Shown here: positions 1 to 11,187 of the stretch, one piece after another | Numbering within the stretch: the first letter of the stretch is position 1 | Layout: each line of letters starts with the position of its first letter | From: Lolliginicoccus suaedae | Lineage (GTDB): Bacteria > Actinomycetota > Actinomycetes > Mycobacteriales > Mycobacteriaceae | Assembly: GCF_008312885.1 (NCBI RefSeq) | Contig: NZ_VSSO01000002.1 | Coordinates: 124,001 to 188,000 of the forward strand | Length of the DNA: 64,000 nucleotides | Direction of reading: 5' to 3' | Program-made: the position numbers and the translations under genes | Notes under the pieces: model-generated | Database searches by the model: none | What the model was told of the DNA's origin: nothing | What the model saw: only the letters and a program-made list of their open reading frames with translations

Positions 1-519
1 ACTCGCGCCCTTGATGGCAATGACCTCACCGCCCGGACGCACCAGGGGGAGCGACCATCGCAGCAGCTTCAGCAGTGGCGCCACTGCTCGCGACGTAGCA
101 ACATCCGCCCCTCCGGCCTGCTTGAGCACATGTGCCTCATCGGCTCGCCCCCGGACTATCTCGATCGCGAGACCCGACTCCTGCTGGAACTCTTGCAGGA
201 ACTCGGTCCGCCGCTGCATCGGCTCGACGAGAGTGACCGTGAGATCCGGGCGAGCGATGGCGAGCGGGATGCCTGGCAGTCCACCGCCACTGCCCACATC
301 CACCACGGTCATCGAATGGCCGATCGCGGATTCGATTGCAGCACTGTTGAGGATGTGACGCTCCCAGAGGCGTTCAACCTCGCGCGGTCCGATGACTCCT
401 CGTTCCACGCCGGCATCCGCGAGGAAATCATGGTACTGCTGCGCCAGGGGAAGGCGTGCGGAGAAAAGTGATTCAACGGCGTCGCGGAACTCATCCGGGA
501 CTTGTTTCACGTGAAACAT
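1..519 (-). CDS. rsmG: 16S rRNA (guanine527-N7) methyltransferase RsmG, 3' end cut by the window edge
   Basis: RsmG methylates N7 of G527 (E. coli numbering) in 16S rRNA using S-adenosylmethionine. The first 173 codons are present and read off the left edge. The N-terminus is [11 protein letters not shown]; a helical lead-in is followed by [11 protein letters not shown] and the SAM-binding motif [16 protein letters not shown] (about residues 69-84), then [13 protein letters not shown] and ATSRAVAPL, all typical of GidB/RsmG. The ATG at 519 is preferred because the family begins just before this region. A 16-bp parS site at 503-518 encodes FHVK in the first codons. The gene follows jag on the same strand after a 270-bp gap holding a strong hairpin. 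Confidence 0.93.
   Translation of the reverse strand, partial: MFHVKQVPDEFRDAVESLFSARLPLAQQYHDFLADAGVERGVIGPREVERLWERHILNSAAIESAIGHSMTVVDVGSGGGLPGIPLAIARPDLTVTLVEPMQRRTEFLQEFQQESGLAIEIVRGRADEAHVLKQAGGADVATSRAVAPLLKLLRWSLPLVRPGGEVIAIKGAS
503..518. promoter_or_regulatory. parS: parS centromere site bound by ParB, overlapping the rsmG start
   Basis: TGTTTCACGTGAAACA is a perfect 16-bp palindrome identical to the consensus ParB-binding parS sequence. In the Mycobacteriales, parA and parB normally lie directly beyond rsmG, which is outside this window to the left. ParB would load here and spread, so the site should act in origin segregation. It sits inside the first codons of rsmG, so it is both coding and centromeric. 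Confidence 0.92.
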
Positions 520-685
520 CCAGTTCTTCAGGGATTGGGAATGCTTGCCACCTTGCGACACTCGCGAGCCGCTCCAGGACTGGTCACCAGTATGACAAAG
601 GCGCTCGGGGACTGGAGGGCGACACTGCGAGAGGCCCGGCAACTGATCGCAGGCATTGCGCCAGACCAGCAGAGGCCAAGCGCGA

Positions 686-731
686 AACCCCGGCCACCGT
701 GCCGTCATGTGACGAAACACTGGCCGGGGTT
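686..731 (-). terminator. Large nested hairpin between jag and rsmG
   Basis: The arms AACCCCGGCCA (686-696) and TGGCCGGGGTT (721-731) are perfectly complementary, and between them lies a second hairpin CGTCA-TG-TGACG. The element sits just after the jag stop in the direction of transcription. It may terminate or attenuate transcription before rsmG. There is no U-rich tail, so termination is an inference. Confidence 0.45.
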
Positions 732-789
732 CTACTCCTACGCTGTCAATGCTGCGCGGGAATCACTCGGGCGATCTATGGACGATCCT

Positions 790-1296
790 TCAGTCCGGGA
801 GCACCACGACATGACGGTTGGGCTCCTGCCCCTCGCTCTCGCTATGCACGCCGTCAACCTCAGCGACCGCATCGTGAACGATCTTTCGCTCGAACGGCGT
901 CATCGGCCTCAAGGACTCAGATACACCAGTGTTCTTCACTCGCTGGCCAACCTTGCTGCCGAGCGCTGCCAGTTCGCTGCGCCGGCCGGCACGCCAGCCG
1001 GCGATGTCGAGCATGAGCCTGCTGCGCGATCCCGTGGACTGCTGCACAGCAAGTCGGGTCAGCTCCTGGAGCGCGTCAAGGACCTCGCCATGCTTTCCGA
1101 CGAGCTTGTTGAGATCGTCGCCGCCATCGATGGCAACGATCGCCCGATCACCCTCGACATCGAGATCGATGTCCCCGTCGTAGTCGAGGATGTCGAGCAG
1201 TTGCTCCAGATAGTCGCCAGCGTGCTCGCCTTCCTCGACGAGCCGGTCCTCAAGATCATCTGTCGACTGGTCTCCAGTCGGGTTTGCCACGGTCAC
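790..1296 (-). CDS. jag: Jag/KhpB-type RNA-binding protein (KH + R3H)
   Basis: This 168-residue protein belongs to the Jag (SpoIIIJ-associated) family, also called KhpB, which binds RNA and influences cell division and elongation in Gram-positive bacteria. An acidic N-terminus is followed by a KH-like domain containing LVGKHGEVLDALQELTRLAV (about 65-85) and a C-terminal R3H region with LRPMTPFERKIVHDAVAEVDGVHSES. The GTG start at 1296 has AGGAG about 9 bases upstream. It lies 50 bp after yidC in the usual yidC-jag-rsmG order. The Jag-N domain of Firmicutes homologues is absent, as is normal in actinobacteria. Confidence 0.93.
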   Translation of the reverse strand: MTVANPTGDQSTDDLEDRLVEEGEHAGDYLEQLLDILDYDGDIDLDVEGDRAIVAIDGGDDLNKLVGKHGEVLDALQELTRLAVQQSTGSRSRLMLDIAGWRAGRRSELAALGSKVGQRVKNTGVSESLRPMTPFERKIVHDAVAEVDGVHSESEGQEPNRHVVVLPD

Positions 1297-1346
1297 GTGA
1301 ATACTCTCCTAGCAATTGGACAGCGAGAAAGTCATCGGGGGAGCGG

Positions 1347-2429
1347 TCAGCGTCGCCGCTGCTTTCGCTTCTTCGCCTTGGAGTTCCGCGGTTGCGTCGG
1401 CCGCGCTCCTGGCTTTGGTGAGGCCGGGCGCGGGGGAGTGGGGGAGCCGATTGCTTCCTCGCTGCTCCCTGGCTGATCCGGGACTGCTCCGGACCGCTTG
1501 TCCACAGCGGGCTTGGCCCCGGGACGAGGAGCGTAGCTATCGCGTCGCTCAATAGCCTCGAGGCGCTTGGCCTCTTCCTCCTTGTCGATCTGCGTGTAGA
1601 CGACCTTCTGCTGGAAGAGGGTCCAAGCGTTGTTGCTCACCCAGTACAGCAGCACCGCGACCGGGAGGAACGGACCACCGACAAGCACGCCGAACGGGAA
1701 GATGTAGAGCGCGAGACGGTTCATCACCGCGGTCTGCGGCTGGTCCGCGACCTCTGCGGTCTGGCGCGAGATGGAATGGCGAGCGTTCAGGTGAGTAGCG
1801 ATGGAAGCAATGATCATCAGCGGAACCGAGATCAAGGCGACCGAGGTGCGGCTGGGAATACCGTTGTCCAGCAGATTCGGGAGGTCGAAGGCGAGATAGA
1901 GCTCTTGCGAGTGCGCGATGGCGGCCGAGAGTGGAGCACCGAACAGGCGCGCATCGAGGAAGGACTGGACGTCCTGGACGCTGAACACGTAGTTGGGGGT
2001 AGTGGCGTTGGCCAACGGATCCATATTGAGGCGCCCGGGACCGATGCCGCCGGTCCGGTTGAAGGACATCAACACGTGGTATAGACCAATGAATACCGGG
2101 ACCTGCGCAAAGATGGGCAGGCATCCGAGCAGCGGATTGAACCCGTGCTCGCGCTGCAGCTTCTGCATCTCGAGCGCCATGCGCTGCCGGTCCTTCGAGT
2201 ACTTCTTGCGCAGCGCCTTGATCTGCGGCTGCAGCTCCTGCATCTTCCGTGTCGTGCGGACCTGCTTGACGAACGGCTTGTAGAGCAGAGCACGGATGGT
2301 GAAAACGAGGAAAACCACTGACAGTGCCCAGGTCACGCCGTGATCTGGTCCAAGGAACGGCACCAGCCCGAAGACCTTGTGCCAGAACCACAAGATTCCA
2401 GAGACCGGGTAGTAGATGAAGTTGAGCAC
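1347..2429 (-). CDS. yidC: Membrane protein insertase YidC
   Basis: YidC/Oxa1-family insertase of the cytoplasmic membrane, which inserts and folds membrane proteins alone or with SecYEG. The 360-residue protein has a first membrane span near 29-45 ending [10 protein letters not shown], with the conserved arginine of the hydrophilic groove. Further spans are [21 protein letters not shown], a region around [16 protein letters not shown], and [16 protein letters not shown]...[15 protein letters not shown] strongly basic C-terminal tail ([10 protein letters not shown]) probably contacts the ribosome. It starts with GTG, 4 bp after yidD. A TTGTCCACA motif in the 3' part (1498-1506) is probably chance. 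Confidence 0.95.
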   Translation of the reverse strand: MLNFIYYPVSGILWFWHKVFGLVPFLGPDHGVTWALSVVFLVFTIRALLYKPFVKQVRTTRKMQELQPQIKALRKKYSKDRQRMALEMQKLQREHGFNPLLGCLPIFAQVPVFIGLYHVLMSFNRTGGIGPGRLNMDPLANATTPNYVFSVQDVQSFLDARLFGAPLSAAIAHSQELYLAFDLPNLLDNGIPSRTSVALISVPLMIIASIATHLNARHSISRQTAEVADQPQTAVMNRLALYIFPFGVLVGGPFLPVAVLLYWVSNNAWTLFQQKVVYTQIDKEEEAKRLEAIERRDSYAPRPGAKPAVDKRSGAVPDQPGSSEEAIGSPTPPRPASPKPGARPTQPRNSKAKKRKQRRR

Positions 2430-2433
2430 TGCT

Positions 2434-2751
2434 CTAGGAACTCCTGTTCACATTGTCACTCGCCGTCGAAGCATTCTCGCACGCTTCGTCATGCCGATGC
2501 CGACGTTCCGGCACCGGATCCCAGCCCCCGCGGTGCCATGGACCGCACTTCGCCAGCCTGATCAGCGCGAGACCCACGCCCTTTGCGGCGCCGTGCTCCT
2601 GCACGGCCTCCGTCGCGTACTCGCTGCACGTGGGCGTGAAGCGGCACGTGGGCAGCCGGTAGGGCGAGATCCAGGTGCGATAGAAGTTGACCATCGCCAG
2701 CACTACTCGTGCCGGCATCGCCCTCAAGGCAGCAGCGGATCCGCTCATCAT
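2434..2751 (-). CDS. yidD: Membrane protein insertion efficiency factor YidD
   Basis: A small (105-residue) DUF37/YidD protein thought to assist YidC at the inner face of the membrane. The family signature is clear: [49 protein letters not shown], with the paired cysteines in [13 protein letters not shown] and the last cysteine in AKCGP. Its ATG overlaps the rnpA stop by 4 bp, so translation is probably coupled. The C-terminus after WDPVP is a low-complexity tail that also contains the yidC ribosome binding site. Confidence 0.94.
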   Translation of the reverse strand: MMSGSAAALRAMPARVVLAMVNFYRTWISPYRLPTCRFTPTCSEYATEAVQEHGAAKGVGLALIRLAKCGPWHRGGWDPVPERRHRHDEACENASTASDNVNRSS

Positions 2752-3110
2752 CGCAGGCCGACTCGGCTTCGTGCGTTCCTGAGGCCCCGGCCAACCTGAT
2801 CAGCGAGCGCAACCGTAGTGGCAGACCGCGCGCTGGGCAGGGCCCGGATCACGACATCGGCATCAAGGTCGAGATTGGTGGTATCAAAGAGAAAAGCGTG
2901 CCGCAACATGCGCGACACGCGATGCCTGCCCACAGCGTTGCCCACGGACTTGCTGACGATCAATCCAACACGAGGACCATGAACCATGGTTGTCTCGCTC
3001 TCGCGTGGATGAACGTAGAGAACGAGGTCACGCTGCTTGACTTTGGTGCCGCGACGCACCACGACCGAGAAGTCATGGGAATTGCGAAGGCGATACCGCT
3101 GGGGCAGCAC
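2748..3110 (-). CDS. rnpA: Ribonuclease P protein component
   Basis: RnpA is the protein subunit of RNase P, which with M1 RNA cleaves 5' leaders from pre-tRNAs. The 120-residue basic protein starts MLPQRYRLRNSHDFSVVVRRGTK and contains the core motif VGLIVSKSVGNAVGRHRVSRMLRHAF, a variant of the family RNR motif with GRHRVSR in place of the common KRNRVKR. It starts with GTG, 29 bp after rpmH and 4 bp overlapping yidD, in the invariant rpmH-rnpA-yidD-yidC order. Confidence 0.95.
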   Translation of the reverse strand: MLPQRYRLRNSHDFSVVVRRGTKVKQRDLVLYVHPRESETTMVHGPRVGLIVSKSVGNAVGRHRVSRMLRHAFLFDTTNLDLDADVVIRALPSARSATTVALADQVGRGLRNARSRVGLR

Positions 3111-3139
3111 TCTTGATCATTCCGCCCTGCGCGTAGCTG

Positions 3140-3283
3140 CTAGGCGGAGAGCTCGCTGCGACCCTTGCTACGGCGAGCGGAGATGATGCTCCGTCCGGCG
3201 CGGGTGCGCATACGGAGCCGGAAGCCGTGAACCCGCGCCCGACGGCGATTGTTAGGCTGGAAAGTCCGCTTGCCCTTCGCCAC
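3140..3283 (-). CDS. rpmH: 50S ribosomal protein L34
   Basis: This 47-residue protein is too short for many gene finders but unmistakable: [19 protein letters not shown], then [19 protein letters not shown], ending SKGRSELSA. The start is GTG at 3283, because GAGGAG ends 8 bases upstream; an in-frame TTG at 3289 is too close to that site. L34 is a late-assembling large-subunit protein. The gene heads the leftward operon and is divergent from dnaA. Confidence 0.96.
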   Translation of the reverse strand: MAKGKRTFQPNNRRRARVHGFRLRMRTRAGRSIISARRSKGRSELSA

Positions 3284-3807
3284 GGTCAACACTCCTCAGA
3301 TAATCGACGCACCCCTGCGTGGATGCGAATGCCGTGCATTCATTGGTGACTGCACGAGACTACTCAGGTTGGCGAGCGTGGTCAAACCAGGGGTGATTGG
3401 TCGCGCTCGCCCCGACCAAGCCATCGCCAGATCTGGTCGCAGAACGTGACGCAGGCCACCTGAGCTGGGACCTTGCTCAAAACGTTGCAACCCGCCCGGC
3501 AAGCTTGCTAGCGTCACTGAGCGCGCCTTCCGCGCCCACAAGTTGATCACGAGACCCACCTGCGCTGCTCCGCAGCCAGGCTTGGCGAGCGAAACCCCCC
3601 CGACGGTGTACCGTCGTGGCTTCCACGCAGTTCTCCACACCTGTGGATAATTGTGTGGATAAACCGGTATCGCGTGCACGCACCACTCTGATCAGCTAGT
3701 TCCCGCTCTCCGATCATGCAACGTGTTCCGCGGTACCCCAGGTCTGCATGCCTTGTGCGCATCACCTGAGGACCATCTTGCAGGACGAGCAGCGGAAGGA
3801 CTTGAGC
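3284..3807. promoter_or_regulatory. Divergent rpmH/dnaA intergenic region with DnaA boxes
   Basis: This 524-bp gap separates rpmH (left) and dnaA (right) and must hold both promoters. It contains two perfect DnaA boxes in the same orientation, TGTGGATAA at 3642-3650 and 3654-3662, plus a weaker opposing TTCTCCACA at 3631-3639. Twelve-bp spacing (about one helical turn) puts both boxes on the same face of DNA. This suggests DnaA autoregulation, or a minor origin part as in other actinobacteria. No coding sequence is convincing here. Confidence 0.75.
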
Positions 3808-5382
3808 GTGGTGGATGATCCGCGGAACCTCACCGAGATCTGGATGAGCGTGGTCGAGGAACTGATCGAGGGCAGCGGCCCCGGCTCCCGGCCCGCGATG
3901 CTCGGGAGGAAGGACCGCGCGCTCCTGCCGCTGGTGAAGCCACTGGACATCTCCAATGGGTTCGCGCTGCTCGCGGCGCCCACTGCATTCGCCAAGAAGG
4001 CGATCGAGAGCAACCTGCGGCACATCATCACCGAGACGTTGAGCCGGCACCTGGGCGAGCCGATCGAGCTCGCGGTCCGCATCGATGCGACCAGCGTCGA
4101 CCCATCTGCCTTCACTGACGCACTGGACGAGGGCAGCACGGCTGCCGATGATGCTCCGCGGCCGCCCGCGCAGGAGCCGGAGTTCGCCCTGGGGGACGTC
4201 GACGACGAGCCAGCCATGTCGGGCGAGACATTCCTGCAGCGGGAGGATGCCACCCTCCGCGAGGAGCCAGGCGGCTTCGCCCACGAGGAGTCCGCGTGGG
4301 CCGCCGCCTACCCGACAGGTGGGCCGAAGCCGCCCCGCCCGGTCTCGCCACGATCGAGCCTGAACCCGAAATACACGTTCGATACCTTTGTCATCGGCGC
4401 ATCGAACCGCTTCGCGCACGCGGCCGCGGTGGCGATCGCCGAGGCGCCGGCCCGGGCATACAACCCGCTGTTCGTGTGGGGCGAGTCCGGACTGGGAAAG
4501 ACCCACTTGCTACATGCCACCGGCCACTACGCGCAGAAGCTGTTCCCCGGGATGCGCGTCAAGTACGTGTCCACGGAGGAGTTCACCAACGATTTCATCA
4601 ACAGCTTGCGAGACGACCGCCGCGTAGCATTCAAGCGGCGATATCGGGATGTTGACCTGCTCCTCATCGACGATATCCAGTTCATCGAGAACAAGGAAGG
4701 AATCCAGGAGGAGTTCTTCCATACGTTCAATACGCTGCACAACGCGAACAAGCAGATCCTCATTTCCTCCGATCGTCCCCCCAAGCAGCTCGCCACCCTC
4801 GAGGAGCGGCTCCGCACTCGATTCGAATGGGGCCTGATCACCGATGTGCAGCCGCCCGAGCTCGAGACCCGGATCGCCATCCTCAGCAAGAAGGCCCAGA
4901 TGGACCGCCTCCGGGTACCGGATGACGTTCTCGCGTTCATCGCCAGCCGGGTCGAGCGCAATATCCGGGAGCTTGAGGGAGCCCTGATCCGCGTCACCGC
5001 CTATGCCTCGCTCAACCAGCAGTTGATCGACCTGCGCCTCGCGGAGATCGTCCTGCGGGATCTCGCGCCTGATTCGCGCAGCCTCGAGATCACCGCGGCC
5101 ACGATCATGACGACGGTCGCCGAGTACTTCGGCATCACGATGGACGAGATGTGCGGCCCTGGCCGCACTCGGGCGGTCGCGCAGGCCCGCCAGATCGCGA
5201 TGTACCTGTGCCGGGAGATGACGGACCTCTCGCTGCCCAAGATCGGCCAGGCGTTCGGCCGCGACCATACGACGGTGATGCACGCGGACAGGAAGGTCCG
5301 CTCGGGCATGAACAGCAACCGCAGCGTCTACGAGCAGGTCCAGGAACTCACGGCCCGGATCAGGCAGCGCTCGAAGATCTAG
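3808..5382 (+). CDS. dnaA: Chromosomal replication initiator DnaA
   Basis: DnaA binds DnaA boxes at oriC, forms an ATP-dependent filament and melts the origin. The 524-residue protein has domain I (about 1-90, [15 protein letters not shown]), a long acidic variable domain II to about 180, and the AAA+ domain. The latter carries Walker [10 protein letters not shown] (about 225) and Walker [10 protein letters not shown] (about 283). The C-terminal helix-turn-helix has the DnaA signature around [16 protein letters not shown] place the start at GTG 3808 because GGAAGGA ends 7 bases upstream and the family begins close to DDP. A longer frame back to 3748 has no such support. Confidence 0.96.
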   Translation: MVDDPRNLTEIWMSVVEELIEGSGPGSRPAMLGRKDRALLPLVKPLDISNGFALLAAPTAFAKKAIESNLRHIITETLSRHLGEPIELAVRIDATSVDPSAFTDALDEGSTAADDAPRPPAQEPEFALGDVDDEPAMSGETFLQREDATLREEPGGFAHEESAWAAAYPTGGPKPPRPVSPRSSLNPKYTFDTFVIGASNRFAHAAAVAIAEAPARAYNPLFVWGESGLGKTHLLHATGHYAQKLFPGMRVKYVSTEEFTNDFINSLRDDRRVAFKRRYRDVDLLLIDDIQFIENKEGIQEEFFHTFNTLHNANKQILISSDRPPKQLATLEERLRTRFEWGLITDVQPPELETRIAILSKKAQMDRLRVPDDVLAFIASRVERNIRELEGALIRVTAYASLNQQLIDLRLAEIVLRDLAPDSRSLEITAATIMTTVAEYFGITMDEMCGPGRTRAVAQARQIAMYLCREMTDLSLPKIGQAFGRDHTTVMHADRKVRSGMNSNRSVYEQVQELTARIRQRSKI

Positions 5383-5420
5383 CGCTTCGAGGGGAGGCCC
5401 CGGGAGCCAGCCCTCGAGCG
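5383..5420 (+). terminator. Probable dnaA terminator abutting oriC
   Basis: Directly after the dnaA stop, CGCTtCGAGGG and CCCTCGaGCG form a stem with one bulge around a GC-rich loop. It ends at the base before the first oriC DnaA box. It may stop dnaA transcripts entering the origin. No U-tract is present. Confidence 0.4.
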
Positions 5421-5477
5421 TTATCCACAGGGCACCAGACACTGTGGATAATCTGTGGATAACTCCGCTCGACCCTT

Positions 5478-5554
5478 GTGCACAACTTGGGGATAAGCTG
5501 TGGATAAGCTGTGCACAACTTGGCTGGTTACCCACAGGCCACCAAGTTGTGCAC
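5478..5554. repeat. Three copies of a 13-bp oriC element GTGCACAACTTGG
   Basis: GTGCACAACTTGG occurs at 5478-5490 and 5511-5523 as direct copies 33 bp apart (about three helical turns). It occurs again inverted as CCAAGTTGTGCAC at 5542-5554. Each includes a TGTGCACA core that resembles a DnaA box with one change, but the ACTTGG extension is not part of the DnaA consensus. They may be low-affinity DnaA sites or sites for another origin-binding protein. Confidence 0.8.
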
Positions 5555-5656
5555 ATCTGTCCACAATTGCACCCCCATCTATTAACATCCTTGTCCCCAC
5601 CCTGAATTGCCGCTTGACCAGCGCAGCCGGCACCTTATCCACACAATTCACAGGAC

Positions 5657-5702
5657 CTATTACTACTACTAATTTTTTCTTAGAAGAAAAAGATAAAAGT
5701 AG
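5657..5702. other. Putative DNA unwinding element with DnaA-trio-like repeats
   Basis: The bottom strand read 3' to 5' across 5657-5671 is GAT AAT GAT GAT GAT. This fits the DnaA-trio pattern (3'-[G/A]A[T/A]-5') described next to DnaA boxes in Bacillus origins. It begins 13 bp after the perfect box at 5635-5643 and runs into an A/T-only-like stretch to about 5700. This is the likely strand-opening site. Confidence 0.7.
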
Positions 5703-5891
5703 GGACTGTGCAAAACCCGGCGCCCCGAGGCCTCGCCTGGCTCGCACGGACGCCTTCCAGAACTACCGCTGCGGCACGCGCATCGACTCCGGCACGTTGC
5801 GGCCCCGCGATGCACTAGTGTGGTGGAGCACCGCCGAGACCACCCCCACACCCGAGCACCAGCCGGGGCGTCGAGAGGACACGTCCGCACC

Positions 5892-7079
5892 ATGGAACCT
5901 GGCAACCTCACCTTCCGCGTCCTGCGCGATGATTTCGCCGATGGGGTCACCTGGGTAGCCCGCAACCTGCCTGGCCGTCCTGCGGTTCCTGTGCTTGGTG
6001 GAGTTCTTCTCGAGGCATCCGATGCAGGACTAGTGATCTCAGGCTTCGACTACGAGACCTCGGCACAGATCACCATCGCTGCGGAAGTCGGGAACCCAGG
6101 CCGGGTGCTTGTATCGGGAAGGCTTCTCGCGGACATCACCAAGTCCCTGCCGGCCCGTCCCGTTGATGTAGCACTGGATGGCACCAAGATGCGCATCGCA
6201 TGCGGCAATGCCCGCTTCAGTCTTCCCACCATGCCAGTCGAGGATTACCCACAGTTGCCGGCAATTCCGCAAGTAACAGGTTCCGTTGGCGGGGACGTAT
6301 TCACCGAAGCCATTTCCCAGGTAGCTGTAGCAGCCGGCAAGGACGATACCTTGCCTATGCTGACCGGAATTCGCATGGAGATCGACGAACAGGTCGTCGT
6401 TCTTGCAGCCACTGATCGTTTCCGCCTTGCCGTTCGACGAATTGACTGGGCCCCAGAAGCGACAGAGCCTCATGCAGCCGTTCTTGTGCCGGCCAAGACT
6501 TTGTCCGAGGCCGGCAAGACTATTGGTGGCGCGCAGAACTCCGTTGTCAAGATTGCCCTCGGAGCCGGCTCGTCACTCGGAAACGAAGGAATACTTGGCG
6601 TTACCAGTTCGAGCCGGCGCACTACCTCACGCCTTCTCGATGCTGAGTTCCCGAAATTCCGCCAGCTCCTGCCGAAGAGCCACACAGCGGTAGCAGCGCT
6701 CGAGGTCGCACCACTGATCGAGGCGATCAAGCGTGTAGCGCTGCTTGCGGAGCGAGGCGCTCAGGTCCGCATGGAGTTCTCCGAGGAGGGGCTCCAGATA
6801 TCGGCCGGCGGCGATGATGCCGGCCAGGCCGAGGAATCCTTGTCCGCTGATTTCAGCGGGGAACCACTCGTCATTGCGTTCAATCCCGGCTATCTGATCG
6901 ACGGGCTCAACGCCCTCCATACTGACAAAGTCATCTTCGGTTTCACGCTGCCAAGCCGGCCGGCAGTATTGCAGCCCGCGCCGGCTGACGTTGTTCTTCC
7001 GGAGCCCGATGGAAACGCATTCCCGGCCATTGATAGCGACTACACCTACCTCTTGATGCCCGTCCGGCTGCCTGGCTAG
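5892..7079 (+). CDS. dnaN: DNA polymerase III beta sliding clamp
   Basis: The beta clamp is a ring that tethers DNA polymerase III to DNA. The 395-residue product begins [42 protein letters not shown] and shows the three clamp domains, ending with the family-typical [13 protein letters not shown] chose the ATG at 5892, as relatives start just before LTF; GAGAGGA lies 12 bases upstream, a slightly long spacing. It is followed by recF after 5 bp, so both are likely co-transcribed. Confidence 0.96.
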   Translation: MEPGNLTFRVLRDDFADGVTWVARNLPGRPAVPVLGGVLLEASDAGLVISGFDYETSAQITIAAEVGNPGRVLVSGRLLADITKSLPARPVDVALDGTKMRIACGNARFSLPTMPVEDYPQLPAIPQVTGSVGGDVFTEAISQVAVAAGKDDTLPMLTGIRMEIDEQVVVLAATDRFRLAVRRIDWAPEATEPHAAVLVPAKTLSEAGKTIGGAQNSVVKIALGAGSSLGNEGILGVTSSSRRTTSRLLDAEFPKFRQLLPKSHTAVAALEVAPLIEAIKRVALLAERGAQVRMEFSEEGLQISAGGDDAGQAEESLSADFSGEPLVIAFNPGYLIDGLNALHTDKVIFGFTLPSRPAVLQPAPADVVLPEPDGNAFPAIDSDYTYLLMPVRLPG

Positions 7080-7084
7080 TCGGC

Positions 7085-8290
7085 GTGTTCCTCCGTCAGC
7101 TCGCCCTGCGGGACTTCAGGTCCTGGCGAGAGCTTGATATCGCTCTCGCGCCAGGATGCACGGTCTTTGTCGGCAGGAACGGCCAAGGCAAGACCAACGT
7201 CCTGGAAGCCGTGCGCTATCTCTCCATCCTGGGATCGCATCGTGCTTCCACCGACCAGTCCCTTGTCCGGCAGGGAACCAGCGAGGCACACATCTCTGGA
7301 ATTGCTGTCAATGCCGGCCGAGAACTTGCGATCGACATAGGAGTGCGTCCCGGAAAGACCAACAAGGCATGGATAAACCGTTCGCCGGCGCGCCGGCCTT
7401 CGGAAGCCTTGGGGATTGTTCATACCGTGATGTTCGCGCCCGAGGATCTCGCAATCGTCAAAGGGGACCCCGCAGAACGTCGGCGATATCTCGATGAGCT
7501 CATGGTTGCACTAAGGCCGAGATACTCGGTCGTGCGCTCGGAGTACGACAAAGTCGTCCGGCAGCGATCAGCGCTGCTGAAGTCGATCAGCCACACCATG
7601 CGGGCGCGAAAAGTCGATGATTCTGCTGCAATCACTCTGGAGACCTGGGATAAGCATCTCGCTCGAGCCGGCGCGGAATATCTGCAGGAGCGTTTTCGAA
7701 TGGTACAGCGGCTCGATCCATTCTTCACGCTCTCCTATGCCGGCATCGCGCCGGATTCCAGGCCGGCCCGAATGCAGTATCGCTGCTCGCTGGCGAATGT
7801 TCCCGAGGATCCGGCGATGATCACCACGGATCTCCTCGAGAAACTCTTCCTCGAGCAATTGCCGGCAATGCGCGTTAAGGAGATCGAGCGAGGAGTATGC
7901 CTCGTTGGGCCGCATCGCGACGATCTTGAGCTGATGCTCGGCGATCAGCCGGTCAAGGGATTCGCGAGCCACGGCGAGAGCTGGTCGACCGCGCTGGCCC
8001 TCCGGCTCGCGTCGCGCGCGCTCCTCCGCGATGAGGGCTGGGAGCCGATCCTGCTGCTCGACGATGTCTTTGCCGAGCTCGACCGAAAGAGGCGCGAGGC
8101 TCTCGTGGCGATCGCGCTCGACAGCGAGCAGGTGCTCATCACCGCCGCTGTGCGCGAGGACGTCCCCGAGGCGCTCAGTGGCCGTCTCGTGGGAGTCCAG
8201 GCGAAACTGTCGGACCTAGCCGATAGCCTGGGACAGCGAGTCTCGGAGATCGTTCGACCACCGAGCAACGCAGAGGGAGAGGGGGCGTAG
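7085..8290 (+). CDS. recF: DNA replication and repair protein RecF
   Basis: RecF is an SMC-like ATPase that helps load RecA at single-strand gaps. The 401-residue protein has LRDFRSWRELDIAL at the N-terminus, Walker A VFVGRNGQGKTNVLEAV (about 26-42), a coiled middle region, the signature near ASHGESWSTALALRLA and Walker B PILLLDDVFAELD (about 321). It starts with GTG. In M. tuberculosis the order is the same, dnaN-recF-Rv0004-gyrB. Confidence 0.95.
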   Translation: MFLRQLALRDFRSWRELDIALAPGCTVFVGRNGQGKTNVLEAVRYLSILGSHRASTDQSLVRQGTSEAHISGIAVNAGRELAIDIGVRPGKTNKAWINRSPARRPSEALGIVHTVMFAPEDLAIVKGDPAERRRYLDELMVALRPRYSVVRSEYDKVVRQRSALLKSISHTMRARKVDDSAAITLETWDKHLARAGAEYLQERFRMVQRLDPFFTLSYAGIAPDSRPARMQYRCSLANVPEDPAMITTDLLEKLFLEQLPAMRVKEIERGVCLVGPHRDDLELMLGDQPVKGFASHGESWSTALALRLASRALLRDEGWEPILLLDDVFAELDRKRREALVAIALDSEQVLITAAVREDVPEALSGRLVGVQAKLSDLADSLGQRVSEIVRPPSNAEGEGA

Positions 8291-8293
8291 GAG

Positions 8294-8872
8294 ATGCAAG
8301 CCAGCGGCACAAGCAGCGAAGGCGATGGTGGCCCCTCGAAGGGCATGGACATGGTCGGCAAGGCCCTGGCCCGCGTTCGCGCACGCTCTGCCGACGGCAG
8401 CGGGCCGGCTGTCCCTGTGCGCTCGACCCAGCCCCGCTCGACCCAGCCCCGCTCGACCCAGCCCCGCTCCGCGCGCCCCGTGCGCAGAGGCGGGTGGTCC
8501 TCCCCGCGGCCAGACTCCCGGGATCCGCAGGCACTTGGTTCCCTCGCGAACCAGATCGCGAAGAAGCGTGGATGGTCGGGCCAGATCTCCGGCGGTTCGG
8601 TGATTGGTCACTGGGCCCGGATCGTGGGTCCGGATATCGCTGAGCACGCGACCCCTGTGAGGCTCGAGGCGGGCGTGCTCAGCGTCGAGGCCGTCTCCAC
8701 GGCATGGGCGACGCAACTTCGCTACATGCAATCCCAGGTGCTCGCGCGGATCGCCGAATCGGTGGGGCACGGCGTGGTGACATCGCTGCGGATACACGGC
8801 CCGGCGGTCACGGGCTGGCGCAAGGGAAACCGGCATGTGCGAGGCCGTGGCCCACGGGACACGTTTGGCTAG
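8294..8872 (+). CDS. DUF721 / DciA family protein with a STQPR repeat
   Basis: This is the Rv0004-like member of the DUF721/DciA family; DciA loads the replicative helicase DnaB in bacteria lacking DnaC. The 192-residue protein has a disordered N-terminal part containing three tandem STQPR units. The conserved domain is about 75-192 ([66 protein letters not shown]...). The start codon is 3 bp after the recF stop, so coupling is likely. A helicase-loader role is inferred from family and context. Confidence 0.88.
   Translation: MQASGTSSEGDGGPSKGMDMVGKALARVRARSADGSGPAVPVRSTQPRSTQPRSTQPRSARPVRRGGWSSPRPDSRDPQALGSLANQIAKKRGWSGQISGGSVIGHWARIVGPDIAEHATPVRLEAGVLSVEAVSTAWATQLRYMQSQVLARIAESVGHGVVTSLRIHGPAVTGWRKGNRHVRGRGPRDTFG
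8420..8469 (+). repeat. 15-bp tandem repeat inside the dciA-like gene
   Basis: The 15-base unit CGCTCGACCCAGCCC occurs three times in a row at 8420-8464 and begins a fourth. It encodes three STQPR pentapeptides and keeps the frame. Copies are identical at DNA level, which suggests recent slippage expansion within a disordered linker. Confidence 0.92.
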
Positions 8873-9007
8873 ACCAATCGCGAGGGCTCGCACCGCACCG
8901 CGCCGAGCCACGATGCAGCGGCAACGCCCTGGCGACGACTAAGATGAAGGACTGACTAACCGCTATTCCCCGACCGGCCCGCTCGCGGGACGGTGCTGAC
9001 TCTGTAG

Positions 9008-11065
<2,058 letters not shown>

Positions 11066-11187
11066 CGCGATGAGGCCGAAGCGCCTCCCGTGCTAGCGCG
11101 GACAGCATCGATAGGGTAGACACCAGAGGCCGGGTGCCAGGCTGAACACAGGCTGCCATCTAGTGCACGGAGACAAAGAAGGATCTG

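Larger units (their letters stand above)
5421..5702. other. oriC: oriC, chromosomal replication origin
   Basis: The dnaA-dnaN spacer holds perfect DnaA boxes TTATCCACA at 5421-5429 and 5635-5643 (top strand) and TGTGGATAA at 5443-5451, 5454-5462 and 5499-5507 (bottom strand). Near-consensus boxes lie at 5528-5536 (TTACCCACA) and 5557-5565 (CTGTCCACA). Three GTGCACA-type motifs add to these. The right-hand end is an AT-rich tract at 5657-5702, exceptional in this GC-rich sequence. Position between dnaA and dnaN, box clustering and the AT-rich tract together define the origin. Confidence 0.95.

Noticed and set aside
1291-1302. GGTCACGTGAAT at the jag start as a degenerate parS
   Set aside because: Only the inner TCACGTGA is palindromic; the GTTTC/GAAAC arms needed by ParB are missing.
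502-1476. A 324-codon rightward frame overlapping rsmG and jag
   Set aside because: It begins in the parS palindrome and runs antisense to jag; jag and rsmG have clear family motifs on the other strand.
1498-1506. TTGTCCACA, a DnaA-box-like 9-mer inside yidC
   Set aside because: Single copy within coding sequence, outside any regulatory gap; likely chance.
8420-8469. Short tandem repeat as a CRISPR-like array
   Set aside because: Units are contiguous without spacers and encode an in-frame pentapeptide inside a gene.
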